Assembly (NCBI GenBank): GCA_949288685.1
Contig: CASELB010000027.1
Coordinates: 1 to 12,603 of the forward strand
Length of the DNA stretch: 12,603 nucleotides
Source: an uncultured bacterium
Lineage (GTDB): Bacteria; Cyanobacteriota; Vampirovibrionia; Gastranaerophilales; Gastranaerophilaceae
Direction of reading: 5' to 3'
The notes below the pieces were generated by a model. The model saw only the letters and a list, made by a program, of their open reading frames with translations, was not told where the DNA came from and made no database searches. This document shows, piece by piece, positions 1 through 5,613 of this stretch; the stretch's first letter is position 1, and every line of letters begins with the position of its first letter. A program made the position numbers and the translations under genes.

Positions 1-4
1 ATAT

Positions 5-81
5 CGGGATGTAGCGCAGCTTGGTAGCGCACCTCGCTTGGGACGAGGGGGTCGCACGTTCAAATCGTGTCATCCCGACCA
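5..81 (+). tRNA. tRNA-Pro (anticodon UGG)
   Basis: A complete cloverleaf can be folded by eye. The acceptor stem CGGGATG (5-11) pairs with CATCCCG (71-77), followed by discriminator A78 and an encoded CCA (79-81). The D arm is GCGC/GCGC (14-17 with 27-30). The anticodon stem CCTCG (32-36) pairs with CGAGG (44-48) around the loop CTTGGGA, placing TGG at 39-41. The T arm is GCACG/CGTGT around TTCAAAT. The UGG anticodon reads proline codons, and G at position 37 (base 42) is normal for tRNA-Pro. It is followed directly by a terminator, so it is the last or only gene of its transcript. Confidence 0.96.
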
Positions 82-84
82 TTT

Positions 85-112
85 AAAAGAGAGTGTAAAA
101 ACTCTCTTTTTT
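85..112 (+). terminator. Rho-independent terminator after tRNA-Pro
   Basis: A perfect 10-bp stem, AAAAGAGAGT (85-94) with ACTCTCTTTT (101-110), encloses a 6-base loop and ends in a run of six T. It begins four bases after the tRNA CCA. Confidence 0.88.
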
Positions 113-143
113 ATTATCAGATAATATTTTAGGAGGTGTAATC

Positions 144-377
144 ATGGGAAAAATTTTTGGCATATCCGACAATCCGGTATCCACAATAGGGAGTGCATTA
201 AATCCTGTCAATTATGAAAAGAAAGAGCAGCCTGTTACAATTATTGACAGACCGGTGAACAAAGCCGACACCTTTGTATCTACGCAAAAACGGTCAAACT
301 CTAATTCTTTTATAAAAATGCGTAATGGTTTTGGAAAACTAATGTCACATTTTAGCAAAAAACTGCTAAAGAAATAA
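144..377 (+). CDS. Small basic protein of unknown function (77 aa)
   Basis: I do not recognise this protein. The reading frame is supported by a near-perfect Shine-Dalgarno AGGAGGTG at 131-138, five bases before the ATG, and by a terminator soon after the stop. The N-terminal half (about 1-40) is rich in Pro, Asn, Val and Ile and looks extended. The C-terminal 20 residues form a probable basic amphipathic helix with a lysine-rich end (KKLLKK), which could touch membrane or nucleic acid. There is no signal peptide or transmembrane segment. The only -10-like sequence upstream (GATAAT, 120-125) would start transcription inside the Shine-Dalgarno, so read-through from the tRNA transcript may drive it. 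The gene is probably real; its function is unknown. Confidence 0.68.
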   Translation: MGKIFGISDNPVSTIGSALNPVNYEKKEQPVTIIDRPVNKADTFVSTQKRSNSNSFIKMRNGFGKLMSHFSKKLLKK

Positions 378-409
378 TACACAATATTTTTATAAATTCA
401 TCATAACAC

Positions 410-433
410 AAAAGGCAGATTTCTCTGCCTTTT
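410..433. terminator. Bidirectional terminator between the 77-aa gene and enolase
   Basis: AAAAGGCAGA (410-419) and TCTGCCTTTT (424-433) form a perfect 10-bp stem with a 4-base loop. Because the stem ends in A4/T4, it gives a U-tract on either strand. On the minus strand the loop reads GAAA, a stable GNRA tetraloop. It lies between two converging genes and probably stops both. Confidence 0.85.
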
Positions 434-466
434 GCTATATTCATTCTTAATCCATAGTGTACTTGC

Positions 467-1780
467 TTAACAACAGCAGCAAGTCTCCTTCTTTGCGCAT
501 TTTTGTCCGTTAAATGCTTTCAATCCGCGGTAAACAGCGGCAGAACCGAGTTGTTGTTCAATTCTGATTAATTGATTATATTTAGCAATTCTGTCGGATC
601 TTGAAGCAGAACCTGTTTTAATTTGTCCGCAGTTAGTAGCTACGGCGAGGTCTGCGATGAATGTATCTTCGGTTTCACCTGAACGGTGAGAAGAAATTGC
701 TGTATAACCAGCTTCGTGAGCCATTGAAATAGCTTGCAAAGTTTCTGTTAAAGTACCGATTTGGTTAACTTTAATAAGAATAGAATTTGCAACTTGTTTT
801 TCAATACCTTGAGCAAGTCTCTTAGTGTTGGTAACGAATAAATCATCACCAACTAATTGGCATCTGTCGCCGATTTTATCGGTTAACATTTTCCAGCCTT
901 CCCAATCTTCTTCAGCCATACCGTCTTCGATTGAGATAATCGGGTATTTGTCAACCCATGAAGTTAAGAAATCAACCATTTCTTCTCTTGAAAGTGATTT
1001 ATTTTCACCTGCAAGAACGTATTTACCGTTATCATAGAATTCTGATGAAGCAACATCTAAGCAAATTTTAATTTGGTCAGTAGTGTAACCTGCTTTTTGT
1101 ATAGCTTCAAGGATAACTTCAATACCTTCAGCGTTAGAGTTAAAGTTAGGAGCGAAACCGCCTTCATCACCAACAGAAGTAACCAGACCTTTTGACTTAA
1201 GAACTGCTTTGAGGTTGTGGAATACTTCAGAACCCATTTTAATAGCTTCTTGGAAAGAAGATGCGCCAACCGGAGCAATCATGAATTCCTGGAAGTCAAT
1301 ATTATTATCAGCGTGAGCACCGCCGTTAATAATATTCATCATAGGAACCGGCAGTGTTACAGCGTTGATACCGCCTAAGTATCTGTATAAAGGCATTTCG
1401 TAAGCTAAAGAGCAAGCCTTAGCACATGCGAGAGAAACACCTAAAATAGCGTTAGCGCCTAATTTTGATTTGTTTTCTGTACCGTCAAGGTCAATCATTA
1501 ATTTATCGATTGCTTGTTGGTTAGCTGCGTCTTCGCCGATTAATTCCGGAGCAATGATGGAATTAACGTTATCAACAGCTTTTAAAACCCCTTTGCCTAA
1601 GTAAGCTGATTTATCGCCGTCGCGAAGTTCCAATGCTTCGAAAATACCTGTAGAAGCACCTGAAGGAACAGCAGCGCGACCTACAACACCGCATGATAAA
1701 GTAACATCAACTTCAACAGTCGGGTTGCCTCTTGAGTCTAAAATTTGTCTTGCGACAACATCTTCAATGATTGTTGGCAT
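467..1780 (-). CDS. eno: Enolase (phosphopyruvate hydratase)
   Basis: Interconverts 2-phosphoglycerate and phosphoenolpyruvate in glycolysis; cytosolic and Mg-dependent. The family is recognisable throughout: N-terminal ARQILDSRGNPTVEVDV, the active-site loop SGASTGIFEALELRD, and the signature around SHRSGETEDTFIADLAVA. Expected active-site residues are present: E165, E206, the Mg ligands D242, E285 and D312, K337, H365 and K388. At 437 residues it is normal length. I chose the start at 1780 (MPTIIEDVV) because AAGGA lies nine bases upstream and this is where enolases begin; an in-frame ATG at 1849 would add 23 unrelated residues. The odd feature is the C-terminus: after the usual end of the fold comes KCAKKETCCCC, five cysteines in the last eleven residues. 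It is transcribed alone and stops at the hairpin at 410-433. Confidence 0.97.
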   Translation of the reverse strand: MPTIIEDVVARQILDSRGNPTVEVDVTLSCGVVGRAAVPSGASTGIFEALELRDGDKSAYLGKGVLKAVDNVNSIIAPELIGEDAANQQAIDKLMIDLDGTENKSKLGANAILGVSLACAKACSLAYEMPLYRYLGGINAVTLPVPMMNIINGGAHADNNIDFQEFMIAPVGASSFQEAIKMGSEVFHNLKAVLKSKGLVTSVGDEGGFAPNFNSNAEGIEVILEAIQKAGYTTDQIKICLDVASSEFYDNGKYVLAGENKSLSREEMVDFLTSWVDKYPIISIEDGMAEEDWEGWKMLTDKIGDRCQLVGDDLFVTNTKRLAQGIEKQVANSILIKVNQIGTLTETLQAISMAHEAGYTAISSHRSGETEDTFIADLAVATNCGQIKTGSASRSDRIAKYNQLIRIEQQLGSAAVYRGLKAFNGQKCAKKETCCCC

Positions 1781-1789
1781 ATTATTTCT

Positions 1790-1794
1790 TCCTT
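1790..1794 (-). promoter_or_regulatory. Shine-Dalgarno that decides the enolase start
   Basis: On the minus strand AAGGA occupies 1794-1790, nine bases before the ATG at 1780. No comparable site precedes the upstream ATG at 1849, which argues against the longer form. Confidence 0.75.
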
Positions 1795-1820
1795 TCTTAA
1801 AAATTAATTTACCAAGATAT

Positions 1821-1849
1821 TTATTACCACAAAAAGGTTTAATTTGCAA
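1821..1849 (-). promoter_or_regulatory. Candidate promoter for enolase
   Basis: On the minus strand TTGCAA (1849-1844) is followed after exactly 17 bases by TAATAA (1826-1821), leaving a leader of roughly 35 bases before the ATG. The -35 matches consensus at 4 of 6 positions and the -10 only at 3 of 6, so this is tentative. Another -10-like TATAAA lies further upstream (about 1865-1860). Confidence 0.35.
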
Positions 1850-1950
1850 ATAAATATTGAATTTATACAGGCATGTATGATAAAAGAAAAAATGCTGCTA
1901 AAAATTATTGTTTTAACTAAAAGTCCCCACTTTATACACCAAAATATGCA

Positions 1951-2005
1951 AAAGGATGTATAATTCGGGAAATACACTCCTTATAGGTCTTAAAAGGATG
2001 TATAA
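1951..2005. repeat. 14-bp direct repeat, two copies
   Basis: AAAAGGATGTATAA occurs at 1951-1964 and again at 1992-2005, 41 bases apart start to start (about four helical turns). The bases between the copies are not repeated. It could be a pair of regulator sites upstream of enolase, or debris of a repeat. Confidence 0.6.
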
Positions 2006-2052
2006 ATAATTTTTTTTAGGTGGCTATGCCCCCCCCACTAACCCTGCACTGC

Positions 2053-2089
2053 ATTTCTTTCTTTTTACACGCAATAAAAAGAAAGAAAT
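2053..2089. repeat. Perfect 15-bp inverted repeat (purine/pyrimidine arms)
   Basis: ATTTCTTTCTTTTTA (2053-2067) is exactly complementary to 2075-2089 across a 7-base loop. One arm is almost all pyrimidine and the other almost all purine. The pairing resumes beyond a mismatch (2049-2051 with 2091-2093). There is no T-run and no gene end nearby, so a terminator role is doubtful. Confidence 0.7.
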
Positions 2090-2120
2090 ACAGCTAAAAA
2101 AGAAAAAACAAGCTTCTAAA

Positions 2121-2283
2121 TACAGTCACTAGACTCAACCCAAAGCAAAATAACTTGCTACGCTCAGACCGCGCGAACGAGCAGGCGGGGCGGAAGGCAA
2201 AACGTGAGTTTTTGCCAGTAGACCCGTTCAACGTGAGCGAGCAAGAGAATTTTGCCCTATTGCTGTTTCGTTAAGTGACTGTA
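2121..2283. repeat. MITE-like palindromic element, about 163 bp
   Basis: The ends are a perfect 10-bp inverted repeat, TACAGTCACT (2121-2130) and AGTGACTGTA (2274-2283). Moving inward the arms keep matching in order: GCAAAAT (2145-2151 / 2249-2255), CTTGCT (2154-2159 / 2240-2245) and CGCTCA (2161-2166 / 2234-2239). A small hairpin, GGCAAAA/TTTTGCC (2196-2216), sits inside. Nested, ordered complementarity over 160 bases without a coding frame fits a miniature inverted-repeat element or a large structured RNA. No clear target-site duplication is visible at the ends. Confidence 0.55.
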
Positions 2284-2311
2284 GGAAAGGATAAATAATG
2301 GAAATAAAAAT

Positions 2312-2374
2312 ATGTCATCCTGAACTCGTTTCAGGACCCCACCCGCATGGTATTTTTCTTATGTCACCCTGAAC
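2312..2374. repeat. Two ATGTCAYCCTGAAC repeat units
   Basis: ATGTCATCCTGAAC (2312-2325) and ATGTCACCCTGAAC (2361-2374) differ at one base and lie 49 bases apart. In the first, CCTGAA (2319-2324) pairs with TTCAGG (2330-2335) as a small hairpin. Units of this kind are, from memory, common dispersed intergenic repeats in several bacterial groups; I cannot check copy number here. Confidence 0.55.
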
Positions 2375-2381
2375 AAGCATT

Positions 2382-2403
2382 GTAGGGTGCAATTTATTGC
2401 ACC
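2382..2403 (+). repeat. REP-like hairpin with GTAG foot
   Basis: GTAG (2382-2385) directly abuts a perfect hairpin, GGTGCAA (2386-2392) with TTGCACC (2397-2403), loop TTTA. A GTAG tetranucleotide at the 5' foot of a short palindrome is the known hallmark of REP elements mobilised by RAYT (TnpA-REP) transposases. A second hairpin of the same design is at 12206-12229 on the other strand. Confidence 0.5.
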
Positions 2404-2621
2404 ATGCATAGTTTGTATTCGTGTAAGATAATGAATAGTGTGAAAATCGTACAAAATAACAAACCGATTTTCTACGCTTTCAGTATGACATGTACTACAT
2501 TATTGCTACCTAAAATCCACAAGTTCAGCACGATATATTACGCATTTATAAGATATATTAAACAGCTATATATTATCTGTAACAATTCTTTACAAAACAA
2601 ATAAAAAAAGGCAATTTTTTA

Positions 2622-2668
2622 TTAACTATTTACTTTATATATATGTAAGTAATAAACCAGATAGTTAA
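2622..2668. promoter_or_regulatory. Candidate operator/promoter region of the RHH gene
   Basis: Two inverted repeats overlap just upstream of the regulator gene: TTAACTAT (2622-2629) with ATAGTTAA (2661-2668), and TTACTT (2630-2635) with AAGTAA (2647-2652), around an alternating TATATATAT core. Small ribbon-helix-helix proteins often bind such sites and repress their own gene. I see no clean -35/-10 pair, so the promoter itself is not placed. Confidence 0.4.
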
Positions 2669-2678
2669 GGAGAATACA

Positions 2679-2867
2679 ATGGCTAAAGTGTTAATTTCCA
2701 TGCCGGAAGAATTTTTAGGAAAAATCGATCAGGTTGCAGTCGGTGAAAACAGGACACGTTCAGAACTTATCAGAGAAGCACTGAGAAGTTATATCAGAAA
2801 AAGCCGCGTAAGAGAAACCGCTGTTTCCAATAAAAACGCAGCAATTCTGGAAGCACTGCTTGAGTAA
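2679..2867 (+). CDS. Ribbon-helix-helix (CopG/Arc-type) DNA-binding protein, 62 aa
   Basis: A small transcription factor of the ribbon-helix-helix type, which binds DNA as a dimer through a two-stranded beta ribbon. The order of elements fits: beta strand KVLISMPE (3-10), helix A EEFLGKIDQVA (10-20), the turn GENRTRS (22-28), and helix B ELIREALRSYIRK (29-41). The remaining twenty residues are a charged tail. A good Shine-Dalgarno AAGGAGA (2667-2673) lies five bases before the ATG. Inverted repeats directly upstream suggest autoregulation. Such proteins serve as antitoxins or as stand-alone repressors. No toxin-like gene overlaps it, and the next gene starts 112 bases later, so a toxin-antitoxin role is not supported. 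Confidence 0.85.
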   Translation: MAKVLISMPEEFLGKIDQVAVGENRTRSELIREALRSYIRKSRVRETAVSNKNAAILEALLE

Positions 2868-2965
2868 TTTTTCTGAGGATATAAGAGAGAGTATAAAAAA
2901 GAAAAATGTACTGAGAAGAGCGGAACCCCTTTTATAGGGGATGAATTATGGGTTTATTCAGAGAA

Positions 2966-2971
2966 GAGGGG
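2966..2971 (+). promoter_or_regulatory. Shine-Dalgarno that decides the start at 2980
   Basis: GAGGGG lies eight bases before the ATG at 2980. The upstream in-frame ATG at 2941 directly touches its only candidate site (AGGGG, 2936-2940), too close to work. A small hairpin CCCCT/AGGGG (2926-2940) precedes it, and its CCCCT arm could instead pair with this site. Confidence 0.55.
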
Positions 2972-2979
2972 ATTATAAA

Positions 2980-3150
2980 ATGATAGATATTTCAGCAATC
3001 ACTTACACGGATGTATTAAAATACAGAGCTGACTATATGTCGGAAAATCCTGTTTATAATATTACCGATGAGGAATTTCACAGAATTTCAAACGCTTACG
3101 GAATGGATTGCAGCGGGATAAAAGCAATTAACAAACGTTTTAGAATTTAA
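2980..3150 (+). CDS. Small protein of unknown function (56 aa)
   Basis: I do not recognise the family. The predicted protein begins MIDISAITYTDVLKYRADYM and continues through an acidic middle (residues 22-36) to a basic end (NKRFRI). It looks soluble and folded, with alternating hydrophobic and charged residues, one cysteine (C44), and no membrane segment. I chose 2980 rather than the in-frame ATG at 2941 because GAGGGG is well placed for 2980 only; the longer form would have 69 residues. It lies between the ribbon-helix-helix gene and the acyltransferase gene on the same strand, 112 and 40 bases away, so the three may be one transcript. Confidence 0.6.
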   Translation: MIDISAITYTDVLKYRADYMSENPVYNITDEEFHRISNAYGMDCSGIKAINKRFRI

Positions 3151-3190
3151 CATTTATTTTCATGGTATTATCTTTTATGGAGGTTGTACC

Positions 3191-4291
3191 ATGGAAGAAG
3201 TAAAAAAGGTTAAAAAGCCAATCCTTAATTATATTAACGTTTTTCGCGGGCTTGCAATTCTGCTTATACTTGCAGGTCATACAATGCAAATGGGAGACCC
3301 CGGAAGCTGGACAAATTGTATTTCTAAAGAAATTTGGGCAGGCGGTACGGTTTTATTTGTTTTTATTGCAGGGTTCCTTTTTGAATACCTTTCATACAAA
3401 TTTGAGTACAAAAACTATTTGTCTAAAAAATGGACAAATGTTATCCTCCCGTATATTATAACTGCAATTCCAGGTATAATTCTTTGTTTTACACTCCCTA
3501 CAATATACGGCAACCCGTTTGCTGATTATAACAAGCTGGCTCAAATCGGAGTATTCCTTACAACCGGACGTATACATAACGTTCCTGCCTGGTTTATTCC
3601 TATGATTGTAATATTTTTCATACTCTCTGCCTGGCTGCTAAACGCAGAAAAGAGGGGGTACCTGTATAAAATTCTGCCGTTTGCACTAATTGTAACTGTT
3701 CTGTTTCCGCGGCACGATATTGAACCGTATATGGTAACAGATTTAGGGTTCTGGCAAAAGTATGCTGCATATTTAATGTATGTATTACACGGTTTTGTAC
3801 ATTTCTTTTCAAGCTATGTCGGCGGTATGTATCTTGCTGCCAATATTGACAAAGTTGATAACATGTATAAATACAGGCACTGGCTGTTCTGGGGCACCAT
3901 CCTCGTATCGGCTGCAGATATAGTTTTAGCGCACAACTGGGGGATATCAAACGGCTCCGTATCTAAAACTATCTTTACGGTATGGGCACTTGTTTTGTTA
4001 AAGCATTATAACAGTTTCTTTGACGCCCATCCTAAAATCAACAGCTTTATGGATATCTGTGCAAAATATAGTTTTGGATTATTCTTTGTACACTGGTATT
4101 TCGTATTTCTGTTTAACGATTTAACCCAAATTCCGCCTGTTGTAATAAACCTGCCGTTCCATCACGCGGTAATGGTTGTTGTTACCCGCTACCTGTTTGT
4201 ATTTGCAGCAAGTTTTGTTACTCTGTGGATTCTTAAAAAATTGCTTAAACTATTCAATCAAGAAAATACCAGAAAATTCATCGGAGTTTAA
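3191..4291 (+). CDS. Membrane-bound acyltransferase (acyltransferase family 3)
   Basis: An integral membrane O-acyltransferase of the family that acetylates sugars of surface polysaccharides or other cell-envelope targets. The diagnostic R-X10-H motif is present: R19 and H30 within FRGLAILLILAGH at the start of the first membrane helix. It is followed by the conserved LFVFIAGFLF in the second helix and an R/K-rich loop (YLSKKWTNVILPY). About ten hydrophobic helices follow to the end, and the length of 366 is usual for a stand-alone family member without an SGNH domain. Shine-Dalgarno GGAGG (3179-3183) is seven bases before the ATG. An extended -10-like TGGTATTAT (3163-3171) might give a local promoter. 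The actual acyl acceptor cannot be told from sequence, and no polysaccharide genes flank it. Confidence 0.88.
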   Translation: MEEVKKVKKPILNYINVFRGLAILLILAGHTMQMGDPGSWTNCISKEIWAGGTVLFVFIAGFLFEYLSYKFEYKNYLSKKWTNVILPYIITAIPGIILCFTLPTIYGNPFADYNKLAQIGVFLTTGRIHNVPAWFIPMIVIFFILSAWLLNAEKRGYLYKILPFALIVTVLFPRHDIEPYMVTDLGFWQKYAAYLMYVLHGFVHFFSSYVGGMYLAANIDKVDNMYKYRHWLFWGTILVSAADIVLAHNWGISNGSVSKTIFTVWALVLLKHYNSFFDAHPKINSFMDICAKYSFGLFFVHWYFVFLFNDLTQIPPVVINLPFHHAVMVVVTRYLFVFAASFVTLWILKKLLKLFNQENTRKFIGV

Positions 4292-4317
4292 AGTCTATTA
4301 TTTAGGTCTTCATAATC

Positions 4318-4345
4318 TAACCATTTGTATAAATTAGTTATTTTT
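4318..4345 (+). terminator. Weak candidate terminator after the acyltransferase
   Basis: TAAC (4318-4321) pairs with GTTA (4337-4340), and ATTT (4323-4326) with AAAT (4331-4334), around a GTAT loop; five T follow. The stem is AT-rich and interrupted, and it overlaps the end of the convergent hydF gene, so its strength is uncertain. Confidence 0.35.
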
Positions 4346-5534
4346 CAAACACATCTATCGCCCTGCTAAGAATCCCCAAACAATAAGATATTGTAATCCC
4401 GTAGTTGGTAATCGGAACACCGGCAGATTTTGCAAGCATTATTCTTGATAATACTTCGCGTTTGTTTGTCATACAGGCACCACAATGGACAATGAGTTTA
4501 TATCCGGTTAAATCAGGGAAATCATGTCCCGAATAATTCTCAAAAATTGGTTCAGTACCTGTTTTTTTTCTTATAAGGTTAGGGATTTTCACCTGAGCAA
4601 TATCATCTTCAATACGGTGGTGTGTACAGCTTTCTGCAATCAATATTCTATCACCTGTTTCTATATTATCCAGCGCTTTCACACCATCGACAAAAGTTTG
4701 CAAATCACCTTTCAAACGCGCAAGCAATATAGAAAACGAGGTTAAAGAAATATCAGAAGGAACAATTTTATCAACTTCCCTGAACGCTTGAGAATCCGTC
4801 ACAACAAGTTTGGGCTTTTTATTAAGAAGGCTTAAAACACTTTCAAGCTGCGGAACCTGCGCAACACATGCGATACAATTATTATCAAGAATATCTCTTA
4901 TAGCCTGAACCTCCGGAAGTATAAGCCTGCCGCGGGGGGCTTCCTTATCTATAGGTGTTACGAAGACGACAGTCTCATCAGCGCTAATTAAATCACCGAG
5001 CATAGATATATCGTTTACAAATTCTTCCGGCAACACTTTTAATAACAGCTCTACAAACTTATCCGTTAAATTATTATCCCTTAGTGCGGAAATTTGCAAA
5101 ATATTTTTCGTAAAACTCTCTATTTCCCGTAGTTTTTCAGGTGAAATTCCTTCAACATCAGACTTATTAATGACAACCATATAACTAATCTTTAATACTT
5201 CAAATCTTGTAATTAAATCTTTTTCATACTCTGAAATTCCGTTATAATCACAAACAATTACCCCGATATCCGTACGATTAAGAGCATTTATTGTCTTCTC
5301 GATACGTTTCCCGCCAAGTTCGGTTGTATCATCCAGCCCTGCTGTATCAAGAAAAGTCACGGCACCTACCGGGAAAAGTTCTGCAGATTTTTCAACAACA
5401 TCAGTCGTTGTTCCTGCGACATGCGAAGTTATTGATATTTCCTGATTAAGCAATGCATTTAAAAATGTTGATTTTCCGCTGTTAGTCTTTCCGTATATTC
5501 CTATATGAATTCTGTTTGATTTTAATTCTTTCAT
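4338..5534 (-). CDS. hydF: [FeFe]-hydrogenase maturation GTPase HydF
   Basis: HydF is the GTPase scaffold on which the 2Fe subcluster of the [FeFe]-hydrogenase H-cluster is assembled, working with the radical-SAM enzymes HydE and HydG. The N-terminal Era/TrmE-like G domain shows the P-loop GKTNSGKS (15-22), the switch threonines GTTTD (41-45), DTAG (63-66) and NKSD (123-126). The C-terminal iron-sulfur domain has the HydF signature C-X-H-X44-H-C-X-X-C: C303, H305, H350, C351, C354. Length 398 is typical. AAGGA (5546-5542) is seven bases before the ATG. Neither hydE, hydG nor a hydrogenase is in the window. It follows the ABC permease gene by 76 bases with no clear terminator between, so co-transcription is possible without implying shared function. 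Confidence 0.95.
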   Translation of the reverse strand: MKELKSNRIHIGIYGKTNSGKSTFLNALLNQEISITSHVAGTTTDVVEKSAELFPVGAVTFLDTAGLDDTTELGGKRIEKTINALNRTDIGVIVCDYNGISEYEKDLITRFEVLKISYMVVINKSDVEGISPEKLREIESFTKNILQISALRDNNLTDKFVELLLKVLPEEFVNDISMLGDLISADETVVFVTPIDKEAPRGRLILPEVQAIRDILDNNCIACVAQVPQLESVLSLLNKKPKLVVTDSQAFREVDKIVPSDISLTSFSILLARLKGDLQTFVDGVKALDNIETGDRILIAESCTHHRIEDDIAQVKIPNLIRKKTGTEPIFENYSGHDFPDLTGYKLIVHCGACMTNKREVLSRIMLAKSAGVPITNYGITISYCLGILSRAIDVFEK

Positions 5535-5589
5535 TATCTTATCCTTCTTTAATCATATAATTTTTACACTTGATGTTTACTTACAGGTT

Positions 5590-5613
5590 TTACCCCATTA
5601 CCCCTTACCCCTA
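5590..5613 (-). repeat. Three tandem GGGGTAA units at the end of the permease gene
   Basis: On the minus strand the permease stop codon runs into GGGGTAA-GGGGTAAT-GGGGTAA and then a shorter GG. Three G4 runs with short spacers, in AT-rich DNA, could be a simple-sequence tract or a weak G-quadruplex former on the transcribed RNA. Confidence 0.5.

Larger units (their letters stand above)
1781..2678. other. Repeat-rich intergenic region, no convincing gene
   Basis: About 900 bases between the divergent enolase and ribbon-helix-helix genes. The only frame of note on the plus strand, 2404-2604, has no Shine-Dalgarno, an unlikely composition, and a start inside a repeat hairpin. Instead the stretch holds a 14-bp direct repeat (1951 and 1992), a run of eight C (2029-2036), a perfect 15-bp inverted repeat (2053-2089), a palindromic element (2121-2283), two ATGTCAYCCTGAAC units (2312 and 2361), and a REP-like hairpin (2382-2403). 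A GC-rich patch (about 2168-2198) contrasts with the AT-rich surroundings. It looks like a place where non-coding mobile repeats have accumulated. Confidence 0.7.

Noticed and set aside
825..1037. Plus-strand open frame opposite enolase
   Set aside because: Lies wholly antisense to a conserved gene, with no ribosome binding site or protein-like composition.
1781..1849. N-terminal extension of enolase (23 residues containing PFCGN, like the leader motif of the HNH-like protein)
   Set aside because: A good Shine-Dalgarno and the usual enolase N-terminus both place the start at 1780; the motif resemblance is short and probably chance.
2312..2403. CRISPR array
   Set aside because: Only two similar units of 14 bases occur, with no regular repeat-spacer pattern and no cas genes in the window.
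2404..2604. Open frame of 66 codons on the plus strand in the repeat region
   Set aside because: No Shine-Dalgarno, the ATG directly abuts a repeat hairpin, and the Tyr/Ile/Cys-rich translation looks like AT-rich non-coding DNA.
2679..3150. Toxin-antitoxin module made of the RHH protein and the 56-aa protein
   Set aside because: The genes are 112 bases apart rather than overlapping, and the 56-aa protein resembles no toxin family I know; kept only as a minor alternative.
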